A stretch of 64,000 nucleotides of DNA from Micromonospora sp. NBRC 110009 (GTDB taxonomy: Bacteria > Actinomycetota > Actinomycetes > Mycobacteriales > Micromonosporaceae). The stretch covers positions 3,162,001-3,226,000 of the forward strand of contig NZ_CP130427.1 in assembly GCF_030518795.1 (NCBI RefSeq). The letters run 5' to 3'. Every line of letters begins with the position of its first letter. Positions within the stretch are counted from its first letter, which is position 1. This document shows positions 35,841 to 43,903 of the stretch, in pieces. Both the position numbers and the translations under genes were made by a program. Under the pieces are notes generated by a model, which was given only the letters and a program-made list of their open reading frames with translations, had not been told where the DNA came from and ran no database searches.

Positions 35841-36341
35841 ATGGTCTACGCCCTGATCGCCGGGTCCGTCGGACTGACGCTGGGTGTCCTCTTGATCCGG
35901 TTACGGCGTGGGTGGGTGCTGGTCACGGTGGAGGGCCGGTCCATGGTGCCGGCGCTGGCGCCGGGGGACCACGTCCTGGTCCGGCGCATCCCGCCGACGA
36001 GCATCCAGGTCGGGCAGATGGTCGTCGTCGAGAAGCCGGTCGACGGGGCGTGGCCTACGCCGCCGCTGGCCGGGGGTGCCTCGCCCTCGACCGACCGGAG
36101 CTGGATCGTGAAACGCGCGGTCGCCGGACCGGGCGATCCGGTGCCGGCCGATGTCATCGCCGCGGTCGGCGGCGGCCCCGGGGCCGACGACGGGCCGGCG
36201 GCGGGCGACGTACCGCAGGTTCCGTCCGGGTACTTCGTGCTGCTGGGCGACAACCGCGACGCCAGCTTCGACTCCCGGATCTTCGGGTTCGTCCCCGCCG
36301 CCCGAATCCTCGGACCGGTACGCCGCGTCGTGCCCCGGTAG
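35841..36341 (+). CDS. S26-family signal peptidase dedicated to the peptide island
   Basis: 166 residues. One N-terminal membrane helix, then the type I signal peptidase catalytic serine S34 (VEGRSMVPALAPGD), the general-base lysine K91 (SWIVKRAVAGPGD) and the C-terminal box VLLGDNRDASFDSRIFGFVP. It is small for a housekeeping enzyme and sits at the end of the peptide operon, so I infer that it cleaves the precursor after Ala-Ser-Ala. ATG start after GGGAGG. Codon 21 is TTA, rare in such genomes and known in Streptomyces to restrict translation to late growth. Confidence 0.92.
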   Translation: MVYALIAGSVGLTLGVLLIRLRRGWVLVTVEGRSMVPALAPGDHVLVRRIPPTSIQVGQMVVVEKPVDGAWPTPPLAGGASPSTDRSWIVKRAVAGPGDPVPADVIAAVGGGPGADDGPAAGDVPQVPSGYFVLLGDNRDASFDSRIFGFVPAARILGPVRRVVPR

Positions 36342-36415
36342 GTGACGCCCCTGGCACACCTGGCCAGCGGGGATGCGGACCCTCCCGCGGCAATCGACGG
36401 CCGGCATGCCAGGAC

Positions 36416-36769
36416 TCACAAAGGGCCCCGGCCGGCACGGAGCAGCAGCAGCGCCACCTGGGTGCCGTCCGCGCCGAGCGCCTGGCGGAACCGCTCCAGG
36501 ATCTCCCGCTCCCGGGAGAGCACCAGCCGGGTGCCGCCGGAGGCCATCCGGGTGGCGCCGACCTCCTGGGACAGCGCGGCCCGCTCCTGCCAGAGCGCGA
36601 TGATGGTGCGGTCGATCTCGTCGATCCGCTCCCGGATGGCCACGATCCGCTCGGCGGCCGCCGAGTCGTCGGTGCCGGTGCGGGACGCCGCGGCCCCGGT
36701 CGGGTCCGTGCCGTCGGCCCGCTCGCCGGGCGCCAGGCTGCCGCTGGACTCCACCACGTCAGTCATCAT
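36416..36769 (-). CDS. Chorismate mutase (AroQ type)
   Basis: 117 residues. The all-alpha AroQ fold is visible from residue ~37: AERIVAIRERIDEIDRTIIA, LWQERAALSQEVGATRMASG, then LVLSREREILERFR with the expected Arg, Lys/Arg and Glu positions. It converts chorismate to prephenate, the branch point to phenylalanine and tyrosine. The N-terminal ~36 residues are low-complexity. The ATG at 36767-36769 follows AAGGG by seven bases. A Phe/Tyr leader peptide and terminator upstream indicate control by aromatic amino-acid supply. Confidence 0.9.
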   Translation of the reverse strand: MMTDVVESSGSLAPGERADGTDPTGAAASRTGTDDSAAAERIVAIRERIDEIDRTIIALWQERAALSQEVGATRMASGGTRLVLSREREILERFRQALGADGTQVALLLLRAGRGPL

Positions 36770-36818
36770 CGTCGTACCCTTCGGGGTCTCGGGCCCGGTG
36801 CCCGGATCCCGGGACGAA

Positions 36819-36849
36819 AAAGCCCCGGGCTCCAGGAGCCCGGGGCTTT
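36819..36849 (-). terminator. Attenuator terminator before chorismate mutase
   Basis: On the minus strand, perfect 15-bp arms (36835-36849 and 36819-36833) with a 1-nt loop followed by TTTTT make a strong intrinsic terminator, 47 bp before the chorismate mutase start. The 5' arm segment at 36835-36843 can instead pair with 36884-36892 inside the leader-peptide gene. Confidence 0.88.
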
Positions 36850-36863
36850 CGTAGGTCTTGTGA

Positions 36864-36929
36864 TCAGGCGCGACCCACGGCTGCCGGACTCCCGGTGCCG
36901 TAGTAAAAGTAGAAGCGCTGACCGAACAC
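36864..36929 (-). CDS. Phe/Tyr-rich attenuator leader peptide
   Basis: A 21-codon reading frame starting with GTG and containing VFGQRFYFYYGTG: three Phe and three Tyr codons in the first ten. It ends 14 bp before the terminator stem. The promoter at 36937-36966 would start RNA at or next to the GTG. Ribosome stalling at RFYFYY when charged Phe/Tyr tRNA is short would leave the segment 36884-36892 free to pair with the terminator's 5' arm (nine pairs, one G-U), allowing transcription into chorismate mutase. This matches classical amino-acid attenuation. Confidence 0.75.
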   Translation of the reverse strand: MFGQRFYFYYGTGSPAAVGRA

Positions 36930-36936
36930 GCCGTCG

Positions 36937-36966
36937 AGTATGCCGACCGGTGGGCGGCCGGCGCAA
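36937..36966 (-). promoter_or_regulatory. Promoter of the chorismate mutase attenuator
   Basis: On the minus strand TTGCGC (36961-36966) and CATACT (36937-36942) are 18 bp apart. Seven bases follow to the GTG of the leader peptide, so the leader mRNA would be leaderless. Confidence 0.55.
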
Positions 36967-37044
36967 GGAAACCGCCAACCTGTGGGACGCGACGCCTTTG
37001 TCTCGTCCGGGCCCGCGCGCACCGGAGATGTCCGTCCGGCGGCA

Positions 37045-37059
37045 TAGACTCGCCGTGCG
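37045..37059 (+). promoter_or_regulatory. Probable -10 of the helicase gene
   Basis: TAGACT at 37045-37050 lies nine bases before the ATG at 37060, with no ribosome binding site between them. A leaderless or nearly leaderless mRNA is likely. Confidence 0.4.
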
Positions 37060-39468
37060 ATGCATCCTCTCTTCGACATCCCCGTGTCCCCGTCCGCGCC
37101 GGAGTCCCGGTCGACCCCGCCGCGCCGCAACCTCGCGCCGTCGGCCGCCCGGTCGGATCCGCAGGCCCTGCTCACCGGGCTGAACGGCCCCCAGCGGGAC
37201 GCGGTCACCCACGCCGGCTCCCCGCTGCTGATCGTGGCCGGCGCCGGCTCCGGCAAGACCCGGGTGCTGACCAATCGGATCGCCTACCTGCTCGCCGCGC
37301 GGGACGTGCACCCGGGCGAGATCATCGCGATCACCTTCACCAACAAGGCCGCCGGCGAGATGAAGGAGCGGGTGGCCGCCCTGGTCGGCCCGCGCGCCCG
37401 GCTGATGTGGGTGTCGACCTTCCACTCGGCCTGTGTCCGGATCCTGCGCGCCGAGCACGAGCACGCCGGCCTCAAGTCGACCTTCTCGATCTACGACGCG
37501 GACGACTCCCGCCGGCTCATGCAGCTCGTCGCCCGCGAGCTGGACCTCGACCCGAAGCGCTACCCGGCGCGCGGCCTCGCGGCCCAGGTCTCCAACCTCA
37601 AGAACGAGCTGGTCGACCCGGAGGAGTTCGCCGGCCGGGCCAAGGGGCCCAACGAGCGGGCTCTGGCCGAGGCCTACACGCTCTACCAGCGGCGGCTGCG
37701 CGAGGCGCACGCGCTCGACTTCGACGACCTGATCATGACGACGGTGCACCTGCTCCAGTCTCACCCGCACGTGGCGGAGAGCTACCGGCGCCGGTTCCGG
37801 CACGTGCTGGTCGACGAGTACCAGGACACCAACCACGCCCAGTACGTGCTGATCAAGGAGCTGGTCTCCGGCACCGAGGGGATCCCGCCGGCCGAACTCT
37901 GCGTGGTGGGTGACGCCGACCAGTCGATCTACGCGTTCCGCGGCGCCACCATCCGCAACATCCTGGAGTTCGAGCGCGACTTCACCGACGCCCGGACGAT
38001 CCTGCTGGAGCAGAACTACCGCTCCACCCAGACCATCCTCAACGCCGCCAACGCGGTGATCGACCGGAACACCTCCCGCAAGCCGAAGCGGCTGTGGAGC
38101 GACGCCGGGGCCGGCGAGCAGATCGTCGGCTATGTGGCCGACACCGAGCACGCCGAGGCGGACTGGGTGGCCCGCGAGATCGACCGGCTGGTCGACGAGG
38201 GCGACACGCGCCCGGGCGACGTGGCCGTCTTCTACCGCACCAACGCCATGTCCCGGGTCTTCGAGGAGGTCTTCATCCGGGTCGGCCTCCCCTACAAGGT
38301 GGTCGGCGGCGTGCGCTTCTACGAGCGCAAGGAGGTCCGGGACGCGCTGGCCTACCTCCGCGCCGTGGTCAACGACGACGACACGGTCAGCCTGCGCCGG
38401 ATCCTCAACACCCCCCGCCGGGGCATCGGCGAGCGGGCCGAGGCGTGCGTGGAGGCGCTCGCCAGCCGGGACCGGATCTCCTTCGGGGCGGCGCTGCGCC
38501 GGGCCAAGGATGCGCCGGGGATCTCCACCCGGGCCGCGAACGGCATCGCCGAGTTCGTCGCCCTCCTCGACGGCGCCCGCGAGCTGGCCGCCACCGGCAC
38601 CCCCGAGGAGGTGCTGGAGGCCCTGCTGACCCGCTCCGGCTACCTCACCGAGCTGGAGGAGAGCCTGGACCCGCAGGACGCCGGCCGGGTGGACAACCTC
38701 CAGGAGCTGGTCAGCGTCGCCCGCGAGTACACCGAGCGGATCGAGGCGCTGGGGGCGGAGGACGAGCGGGCCACCCTGGCCGGCTTCCTGGAGCAGGTGG
38801 CGCTGGTCGCCGACGCCGACCAGGTGCCCAGCGACGACCCCGACCACCAGGGCGTGGTCACCCTGATGACGCTGCACACGGCGAAGGGCCTGGAGTTCCC
38901 GGTCGTCTTCCTGAGCGGGCTGGAGGACGGCGTCTTCCCGCACCTGCGCTCGCTGGGCGACAGCCGGGAGCTGGAGGAGGAGCGCCGGCTCGCCTACGTG
39001 GGCATCACCCGGGCCCGGCAGCGCCTCTACCTGTCCCGAGCGGTCACCCGGTCGGCCTGGGGCGCGCCGGCCTACAACCCGCCCTCCCGGTTCCTGGAGG
39101 AGTTGCCGACGGAGCTGGTGCGCTGGGAGCGCACGGAGGGGTCGTACACCTCATGGGCCGGCGGGGGCGGCGGTGTCGGCGGCCGCGCGGACCGCGCGCC
39201 CGGCGGGCGCGGCGGCTTCACCGGGGGTACGCCGAAGGCGGCGCAGCTCGCCAAGCGGCTCGGGGTGGACGCCAGCCGGCTCGCCACGGCCAGCGAGCTG
39301 AAGCAGGCGCCGAAGGTCTCGGCGGGGGACCGGGTCAACCACCAGCGCTACGGCCTGGGCCGGGTGCTGGCCGTCGAGGGGCACGGCCCGGGCGCCCGGG
39401 CGCAGATCGACTTCGGCGACCAGACCATGTGGCTGGTGCTCCGGCACGCCCCGATCGACAAGCTCTGA
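37060..39468 (+). CDS. pcrA: UvrD/PcrA-type superfamily I DNA helicase
   Basis: 802 residues, normal for PcrA. Helicase motifs in order: LNGPQRDAVTH (Q motif), Walker A GAGSGKTR with K66, TFTNKAAGEM (Ia), DEYQDTNHAQY (II), GDADQSIYAFRGA (III), QNYRST (IV), MTLHTAKGLEFPVVFLSGLE (V) and EEERRLAYVGITRAR (VI). The C-terminus ends in a Tudor-like segment (VSAGDRVNHQRYGLGRV) that binds RNA polymerase in PcrA. It unwinds DNA 3' to 5' in nucleotide-excision and replication-transcription conflict repair. Divergent from the attenuator, convergent with an M23 peptidase across a strong terminator. Confidence 0.96.
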   Translation: MHPLFDIPVSPSAPESRSTPPRRNLAPSAARSDPQALLTGLNGPQRDAVTHAGSPLLIVAGAGSGKTRVLTNRIAYLLAARDVHPGEIIAITFTNKAAGEMKERVAALVGPRARLMWVSTFHSACVRILRAEHEHAGLKSTFSIYDADDSRRLMQLVARELDLDPKRYPARGLAAQVSNLKNELVDPEEFAGRAKGPNERALAEAYTLYQRRLREAHALDFDDLIMTTVHLLQSHPHVAESYRRRFRHVLVDEYQDTNHAQYVLIKELVSGTEGIPPAELCVVGDADQSIYAFRGATIRNILEFERDFTDARTILLEQNYRSTQTILNAANAVIDRNTSRKPKRLWSDAGAGEQIVGYVADTEHAEADWVAREIDRLVDEGDTRPGDVAVFYRTNAMSRVFEEVFIRVGLPYKVVGGVRFYERKEVRDALAYLRAVVNDDDTVSLRRILNTPRRGIGERAEACVEALASRDRISFGAALRRAKDAPGISTRAANGIAEFVALLDGARELAATGTPEEVLEALLTRSGYLTELEESLDPQDAGRVDNLQELVSVAREYTERIEALGAEDERATLAGFLEQVALVADADQVPSDDPDHQGVVTLMTLHTAKGLEFPVVFLSGLEDGVFPHLRSLGDSRELEEERRLAYVGITRARQRLYLSRAVTRSAWGAPAYNPPSRFLEELPTELVRWERTEGSYTSWAGGGGGVGGRADRAPGGRGGFTGGTPKAAQLAKRLGVDASRLATASELKQAPKVSAGDRVNHQRYGLGRVLAVEGHGPGARAQIDFGDQTMWLVLRHAPIDKL

Positions 39469-39475
39469 CAACGGC

Positions 39476-39510
39476 GAGGCCCGGTCCGGCGGAGCGCCGG
39501 ACCGGGCCTC
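39476..39510. terminator. Bidirectional terminator between pcrA and the M23 gene
   Basis: Perfect 15-bp arms (39476-39490, 39496-39510) with a 5-nt loop between convergent stops. Confidence 0.82.
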
Positions 39511-39528
39511 TCCTCGTGCCGTGGCCCG

Positions 39529-40320
39529 TCAGCAGGCCACGTCGATGCCCCGGGCGCGCAGGAACGGCGCCGGGTCGATCTGGTTCCACATGGCGCCCTT
39601 GTGCACCTCGAAGTGCAGGTGCGGGCCGGTGGCGTCGCCGGTGGCGCCCTCGTAGCCGATGACCTGGCCCGCGCTCACCTTGTCGCCGACGCTCACGATG
39701 AGGCGGCTCTGGTGGGCGTAGTGGGTCAGGTAGCCGTTGTGGTGGTCGATGAAGACCGAGTTGCCGTACCCGTCGCCGGCGTCACCCGCCTTGACCACGG
39801 TGCCCGCCGCGGCGGCGTGGATCGGGGTGCCGGCGGGCATCGCGAAGTCGATGCCGGCGTGCAGCGTGCCCCACCGCTGCCCGTAGCAGGAGGTGATCGT
39901 GGCGCCCTTCATCGGGATGACCCAGGTCGGCTTCGGCTTGCTGGTCTTCTTCGGGCTGGGCTTGACGGTCCTCGTCGGCTTCGGGCTGGCCGTGGTCGGG
40001 CTCGGCGACGGGCTGACCGGGGTGGCGGACGGGGTGGCCGGGACGGCCGGCTCGCGGACCGAGCGGTCGGCTCGTGCGGCGGCCTCGGCGCGGGCCCGGG
40101 CGTCGAAGTCGACGGCGGTGGGGGTCGGGGTGCCGTGGTCGGCGGTGACGACGGAGACGCCGCCGAGACCGAGGCCGACCAGGGCGACCGCGCCGATGAT
40201 GAAGTATGCGGTGCGCCGGGCCGGACGCGTGCGCCGGTGCCGGGCGGGGGTGTCCTGGGTGTTCTCGTTCTGGATGGAGCTGTCTTCCTGCACGGGGACC
40301 TTCATCAGTCGAGGGGGCAC
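39529..40320 (-). CDS. M23-family peptidoglycan endopeptidase, membrane-anchored, copy 1
   Basis: 263 residues: cytoplasmic basic N-terminus, one membrane helix (TAYFIIGAVALVGLGLGGVS), an Ala/Arg-rich coil, a Pro/Ser/Thr/Lys linker and the LytM domain. Zinc ligands are visible as H in TLHAGIDFAMPAGTPI, D in the same motif, and HLHFEVH near the end. Such enzymes cut peptide cross-links in peptidoglycan outside the membrane or activate other hydrolases. The GTG at 40320 follows GAGG by four bases; the ATG five codons inside has no site. A second M23 gene lies directly upstream on the same strand. Confidence 0.92.
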   Translation of the reverse strand: MPPRLMKVPVQEDSSIQNENTQDTPARHRRTRPARRTAYFIIGAVALVGLGLGGVSVVTADHGTPTPTAVDFDARARAEAAARADRSVREPAVPATPSATPVSPSPSPTTASPKPTRTVKPSPKKTSKPKPTWVIPMKGATITSCYGQRWGTLHAGIDFAMPAGTPIHAAAAGTVVKAGDAGDGYGNSVFIDHHNGYLTHYAHQSRLIVSVGDKVSAGQVIGYEGATGDATGPHLHFEVHKGAMWNQIDPAPFLRARGIDVAC

Positions 40321-40555
40321 GTGACCTCGAAATACTGGTGTCGGTCGGGCCGCCGGCGGGTACTGGCTCCGGGGGCCGGGCAGGTCCGTCCACCGCCCGC
40401 CGTCGGTTTCGTCCCCGGTCGGTCGGTTTGGTGCGGTAGAGGATCATGTAGCGCTGTGGCGCCGCGCACAGTTTCGACTGTGACCGGGCAGACTTTGCCG
40501 CAACGAAAACCGCCCGGATCGGCCGATCCGGGCGGTCAGTGGACGATACGGAGCG
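40321..40555. other. Gap between the two M23 genes
   Basis: 235 bp holding the terminator of the upstream M23 gene at 40509-40536 and presumably a promoter for copy 1. I looked for the c-di-AMP (ydaO) riboswitch often placed before such genes and could not match its core. Nothing else was recognised. Confidence 0.4.
40509..40536 (-). terminator. Terminator of the second M23 gene
   Basis: A perfect 28-bp palindrome, 14-bp arms, followed on the minus strand by TTTTCG, 19 bp after the stop of the gene at 40556. Confidence 0.85.
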
Positions 40556-41269
40556 TCAGGACGCGGCTACGTCGGCGTAGATTGCCTCGACTTGCAGCTT
40601 GATGTCCACCCCGCGCTCCGCGAGCCACGGCACCGGGTCCAGCGGCTGCCCGTTGACATGGATCTCCAGGTGCAGGTGGGAGCCGTAGGAGTGGCCGGTG
40701 TTGCCGACCAGGCCGAGCTGGTCGCCCGCCTTGACCTGCTGGCCCTCCTGCACGTTGATCGCGGAGGAGTGGCCGTAGATGGCCTCGCTGCCGTCCGCGT
40801 GCTGGACGATCACCGCGTAGCCGTAGCCGCCGAACCAGCCGGCCTTGGTGACCGTGCCGTCGTGGATCGCCACGTAGGGCGTGCCCTCCGGGGCGACCAG
40901 GTCGATGCCGGTGTGCAGCTTGCCCCAGCGCATGCCGTAGGGCGAGTTGAAGTCGTAGCCGTGCAGGGGGAGCAGCCAGACGTCCTGCTCGGTGGAGGCC
41001 TTGCTCTCGGCGCGGCCGTCGCGCGTGGCGACGTTGGCGGAGTCGGCCCGGGCCGCGGCGTCCTGGCTGGTGACCGAGGCCTGCTTGAGTTCGTCGAGGA
41101 CCGACGGGCTGACGCTCTTGGCGTCGGGGAGGGCGTTCGCGCCGAGGGCGACGAGGCCGGCGCCCACGAAGGCGGTGGTCACCACCGCCGCGTAGCGGCT
41201 CCGCGGGGGGGTGGGTACGCGGCGGCGGCCGCGATATCTATCGGGCTCAGACGACAGGCGCTGGCGCAC
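40556..41269 (-). CDS. M23-family peptidoglycan endopeptidase, membrane-anchored, copy 2
   Basis: 237 residues: Arg-rich N-terminus, one membrane helix (AAVVTTAFVGAGLVALGANAL), a helical linker and the LytM domain with LHTGIDLVAPEGTPYVA and the closing HLHLEIHVNGQPLDPVPWL. The zinc-binding histidines and aspartate are present. The start is the GTG at 41267-41269, six bases after GGAGG; the frame stays open 28 codons further but without a ribosome site. Cell-wall remodelling outside the membrane is inferred. Confidence 0.92.
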   Translation of the reverse strand: MRQRLSSEPDRYRGRRRVPTPPRSRYAAVVTTAFVGAGLVALGANALPDAKSVSPSVLDELKQASVTSQDAAARADSANVATRDGRAESKASTEQDVWLLPLHGYDFNSPYGMRWGKLHTGIDLVAPEGTPYVAIHDGTVTKAGWFGGYGYAVIVQHADGSEAIYGHSSAINVQEGQQVKAGDQLGLVGNTGHSYGSHLHLEIHVNGQPLDPVPWLAERGVDIKLQVEAIYADVAAS

Positions 41270-41383
41270 GCACACCCTCCGTTGTCGGGGATCCGAGGCG
41301 ACCTCGGGCCGTTCGGTGAAGCTCTGTCGAACGTCCGGTGGCCGCGTCGTCACCCGTCCATGGACCTGATGACAACCGTGGAC

Positions 41384-41412
41384 ACGTTAGCCAACCGCCA
41401 CTCCTGTCACAA
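41384..41412 (-). promoter_or_regulatory. Promoter of the second M23 gene
   Basis: On the minus strand TTGTGA (41407-41412) and TAACGT (41384-41389) with a 17-bp spacer. The RNA would begin near 41377 and have a leader of roughly 105 nt, in which no riboswitch was recognised. Confidence 0.5.
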
Positions 41413-41678
41413 GCCGAAGCGCCGAATTGGCGTTTCATTCTGTCCGTTTCTATCCGGTCTTGCCCCGGCTCGTGCCGCCGCTCGGTTGGCGCGACAACCG
41501 TCCGTTCGTCGCGCACAGTGACCGTTCGGCGGAGGCGTCCGGCTTCCCGGGCGGGGCGTCGGACGCTAGGGGCGCCGCGTCGAGGCTAGGGGTGTGGCCC
41601 GGGTTCCCGGTCGCGAGCCGGCCGGGTTACCGTTCGTTCAGTTGAGGTAGTGCGGTAGCCGGGGAAAGGTGTGCGCTG
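41413..41678. other. Divergent gap between the second M23 gene and icmB
   Basis: About 265 bp of lower GC with no credible gene. It presumably holds the icmB promoter; TTGAGG near 41644 and GGTAGC near 41653 are too close together to form one. Nothing further was recognised. Confidence 0.35.
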
Positions 41679-42083
<405 letters not shown>

Positions 42084-42134
42084 GCTTCGACCCCCGGCGG
42101 GTCGCGGTCGCGGGACCGGGGCCCGGACAGGGGG

Positions 42135-42171
42135 GAGGGGCCGGACGCACCCCTCACACGCCCGGCCCCTC
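42135..42171 (+). terminator. Hairpin downstream of icmB
   Basis: 10-bp arms GAGGGGCCGG (42135-42144) and its complement (42162-42171) with a 17-nt loop, 52 bp after the icmB stop. Confidence 0.5.
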
Positions 42172-42548
42172 TATGCACGATGCCCCGCCGCCACCCCTCG
42201 ACCGACAGGGCATCGGCCGTCTCCCGTCGCCGCGCTGTACCAGCGCTCCGACATCAGACTCAACGACGCCCCCATCGGGGGGTTACGCAACTTCTCCAAC
42301 ATCCCCCGGACGGCTGATCCCCGCCCGCCGGTGCCCTGCTCCCAGCCTCCGCGCCCGGGATCCCGGCGGGAATCCGCGCGGTTTCCGGGACGCGGTCGTG
42401 CCCCGACCCGACGGGACCGCTACTTCTACTTCGCTCCCTCCTGCAGAGCCCGGACGCGCGCCACGCGGGGCCCGCGTTCGGGGCCCGGGTCGTATCGTGT
42501 GGCTGCCCGTACCGCGTCCGCGGTCGACGACCCCGCCGGGAGCCCGCC
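42172..42548. other. Gene-free stretch before the Pro/Trp repeat protein
   Basis: About 375 bp with no supported reading frame on either strand. CCCCCATCGGGGGG near 42270 is a small hairpin. TATCGT near 42493 could be a -10 for the next gene. Confidence 0.4.
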
Positions 42549-43721
42549 GTGACCCAGCCGTCGTACCCGTCCCCGCACCCCGCCGAGGGCTGGCCGCCGG
42601 CACCGCCGGCCGACGGCGCGGCGCAGCCGCCGTCCGCCCCGGGATGGTCCGGCCCACCGGCCCAGCCGGGGGCGGCAGGTCCGGCCCCGCAGCAGCCCGG
42701 CGCCGGCTGGCCGGCCCCACCCCAGCGGCCCCCGGCCGGCGGCGGGCAGGCGGCGGCGCGCCAGCCCGAGGCCGGTTGGCCGGCTGCGCCGCAGCAGCCC
42801 CCTGCGGGCTGGCCCGCGACACCTCAGCAGCCCACCACCGGCTGGTCGCCGCCGCAGTCTCCGCCGCCGGCGGGTCAGGGTTGGCCCGCAGCGCCCCAGC
42901 AGCCCACCGCCGGTTGGTCGGCGCCGCAGTCCCCGCCGCCGGCCGCCCAAGGTTGGCCCGCCCCGGCGGCGCCGCCGGCCGGCCCCGGATGGCCCGCCCC
43001 GGCCGCCCCGCCGCCGGCGGGCGCGGGTTGGCCCGCCCCCGCCCAGGCCGGCGCGGGTTGGCCGGGACAGCCGCAGCCGGGGCAGGGTTGGCCCGCGGGG
43101 CCGCAGCCGGGGTACCCCGGCGCGGTCGGCCCGGCGCAGCTGCCACCGCCGTGGCAGCCCCCGACGGCGGTGACCGCGAAGCGGATCCCGGAGGACCTGC
43201 CGTTCGTGTCCCGGCCGAGCCTGCGCAAGCGGGCCCTGGCCCTCGGGGCGGTGACGCTGGTCATCGGCCTGGTACTGGCCTGCCCGATCGGCGCCGCCGC
43301 GTCCGGCCCGAACGGCGACCTCGCGCTGCTCTGGATGATCCCGGTGATCATGCTGCTCTTCTTCCTGCCGGTGGGCCTCCAGCTCTGGCTGGTCTCCTCC
43401 GGTGGCCCGGTGCTCGCGGTCGGGCCCGAGGGCCTGTGGATCAAGACCCGGCCGACCCGGGGGCAGGCGATCTGGCTGCCCTGGGCGGCGATCGACCGGA
43501 TCTACCTGCGCCGCTGGGGCCTGGAGAAGATGCTCTGCGTCAAGCCGCGTGACCCGCGCGTGGGCAGCGGGCTGGGTGCCTTCACCGCCGTCGACGCCGG
43601 CATGACGCAGGCCTTCTTCGGCACCGGCTTCACCGCCACGGTGAACTACGCCGACCACTCGGAGGACGAGATCATGCGGGCGGTCGTCGGCTACGCGGCC
43701 GGCCGCTGCCGGGTCGGCTGA
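42549..43721 (+). CDS. Pro/Trp-rich repeat membrane protein, function unknown
   Basis: 390 residues. The first ~215 residues are a low-complexity, disordered repeat region built on units like QGWPAAPQQPTAGW and GWPAPAAPP. Then comes VTAKRIPEDLPFVSRPSLRK, two membrane helices (~232-285) and a ~100-residue C-terminal domain (GPEGLWIKTRPTRGQAIWLP, WAAIDRIYLRRWG) that looks like a bacterial PH-type fold. No named family was recognised. GTG start, no clear ribosome binding site. The repeats make the DNA internally repetitive. Confidence 0.8.
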   Translation: MTQPSYPSPHPAEGWPPAPPADGAAQPPSAPGWSGPPAQPGAAGPAPQQPGAGWPAPPQRPPAGGGQAAARQPEAGWPAAPQQPPAGWPATPQQPTTGWSPPQSPPPAGQGWPAAPQQPTAGWSAPQSPPPAAQGWPAPAAPPAGPGWPAPAAPPPAGAGWPAPAQAGAGWPGQPQPGQGWPAGPQPGYPGAVGPAQLPPPWQPPTAVTAKRIPEDLPFVSRPSLRKRALALGAVTLVIGLVLACPIGAAASGPNGDLALLWMIPVIMLLFFLPVGLQLWLVSSGGPVLAVGPEGLWIKTRPTRGQAIWLPWAAIDRIYLRRWGLEKMLCVKPRDPRVGSGLGAFTAVDAGMTQAFFGTGFTATVNYADHSEDEIMRAVVGYAAGRCRVG

Positions 43722-43772
43722 CCCCCGAGCGGCCGGCGGCTGTGCATTACCGCACACCGCGCACCCGCTCGG

Positions 43773-43800
43773 TTGCCGCCGGTTCCCATCTCGTTAGGCT
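43773..43800 (+). promoter_or_regulatory. Promoter of the sucCD operon
   Basis: TTGCCG (43773-43778) and TAGGCT (43795-43800) with a 16-bp spacer. The RNA would start at or just before the ATG of a five-codon reading frame at 43808. Confidence 0.5.
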
Positions 43801-43807
43801 GCGGCAA

Positions 43808-43825
43808 ATGGCCTGTCTCATCTGA
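43808..43825 (+). CDS. Five-codon upstream reading frame MACLI in the sucC leader
   Basis: ATG GCC TGT CTC ATC TGA begins seven bases after the probable -10, so it would be translated from the very 5' end of the mRNA. It overlaps a hairpin with 7-bp arms (43811-43817 and 43827-43833), so its translation would melt the stem. A regulatory role on sucCD is possible; with one cysteine codon, a cysteine-sensing function is weakly supported. The frame may also be chance. Confidence 0.35.
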   Translation: MACLI

Positions 43826-43903
43826 TGACAGGCGTCAAACTGATTTTCCAACGCTGGTGGCGGCGCGACGGCGCGCCGCGGAGACGGGACGGGACGCGCA
43901 ATC

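Noticed and set aside
40321..41640. c-di-AMP (ydaO) riboswitch before the M23 genes
   Set aside because: Such genes often have one in actinobacteria, but I could not line up its conserved core in either leader.
42560..43100. Possible CRISPR or tandem DNA repeats
   Set aside because: The repeats are irregular, in frame, and encode Pro/Trp-rich protein units; there are no uniform spacers.
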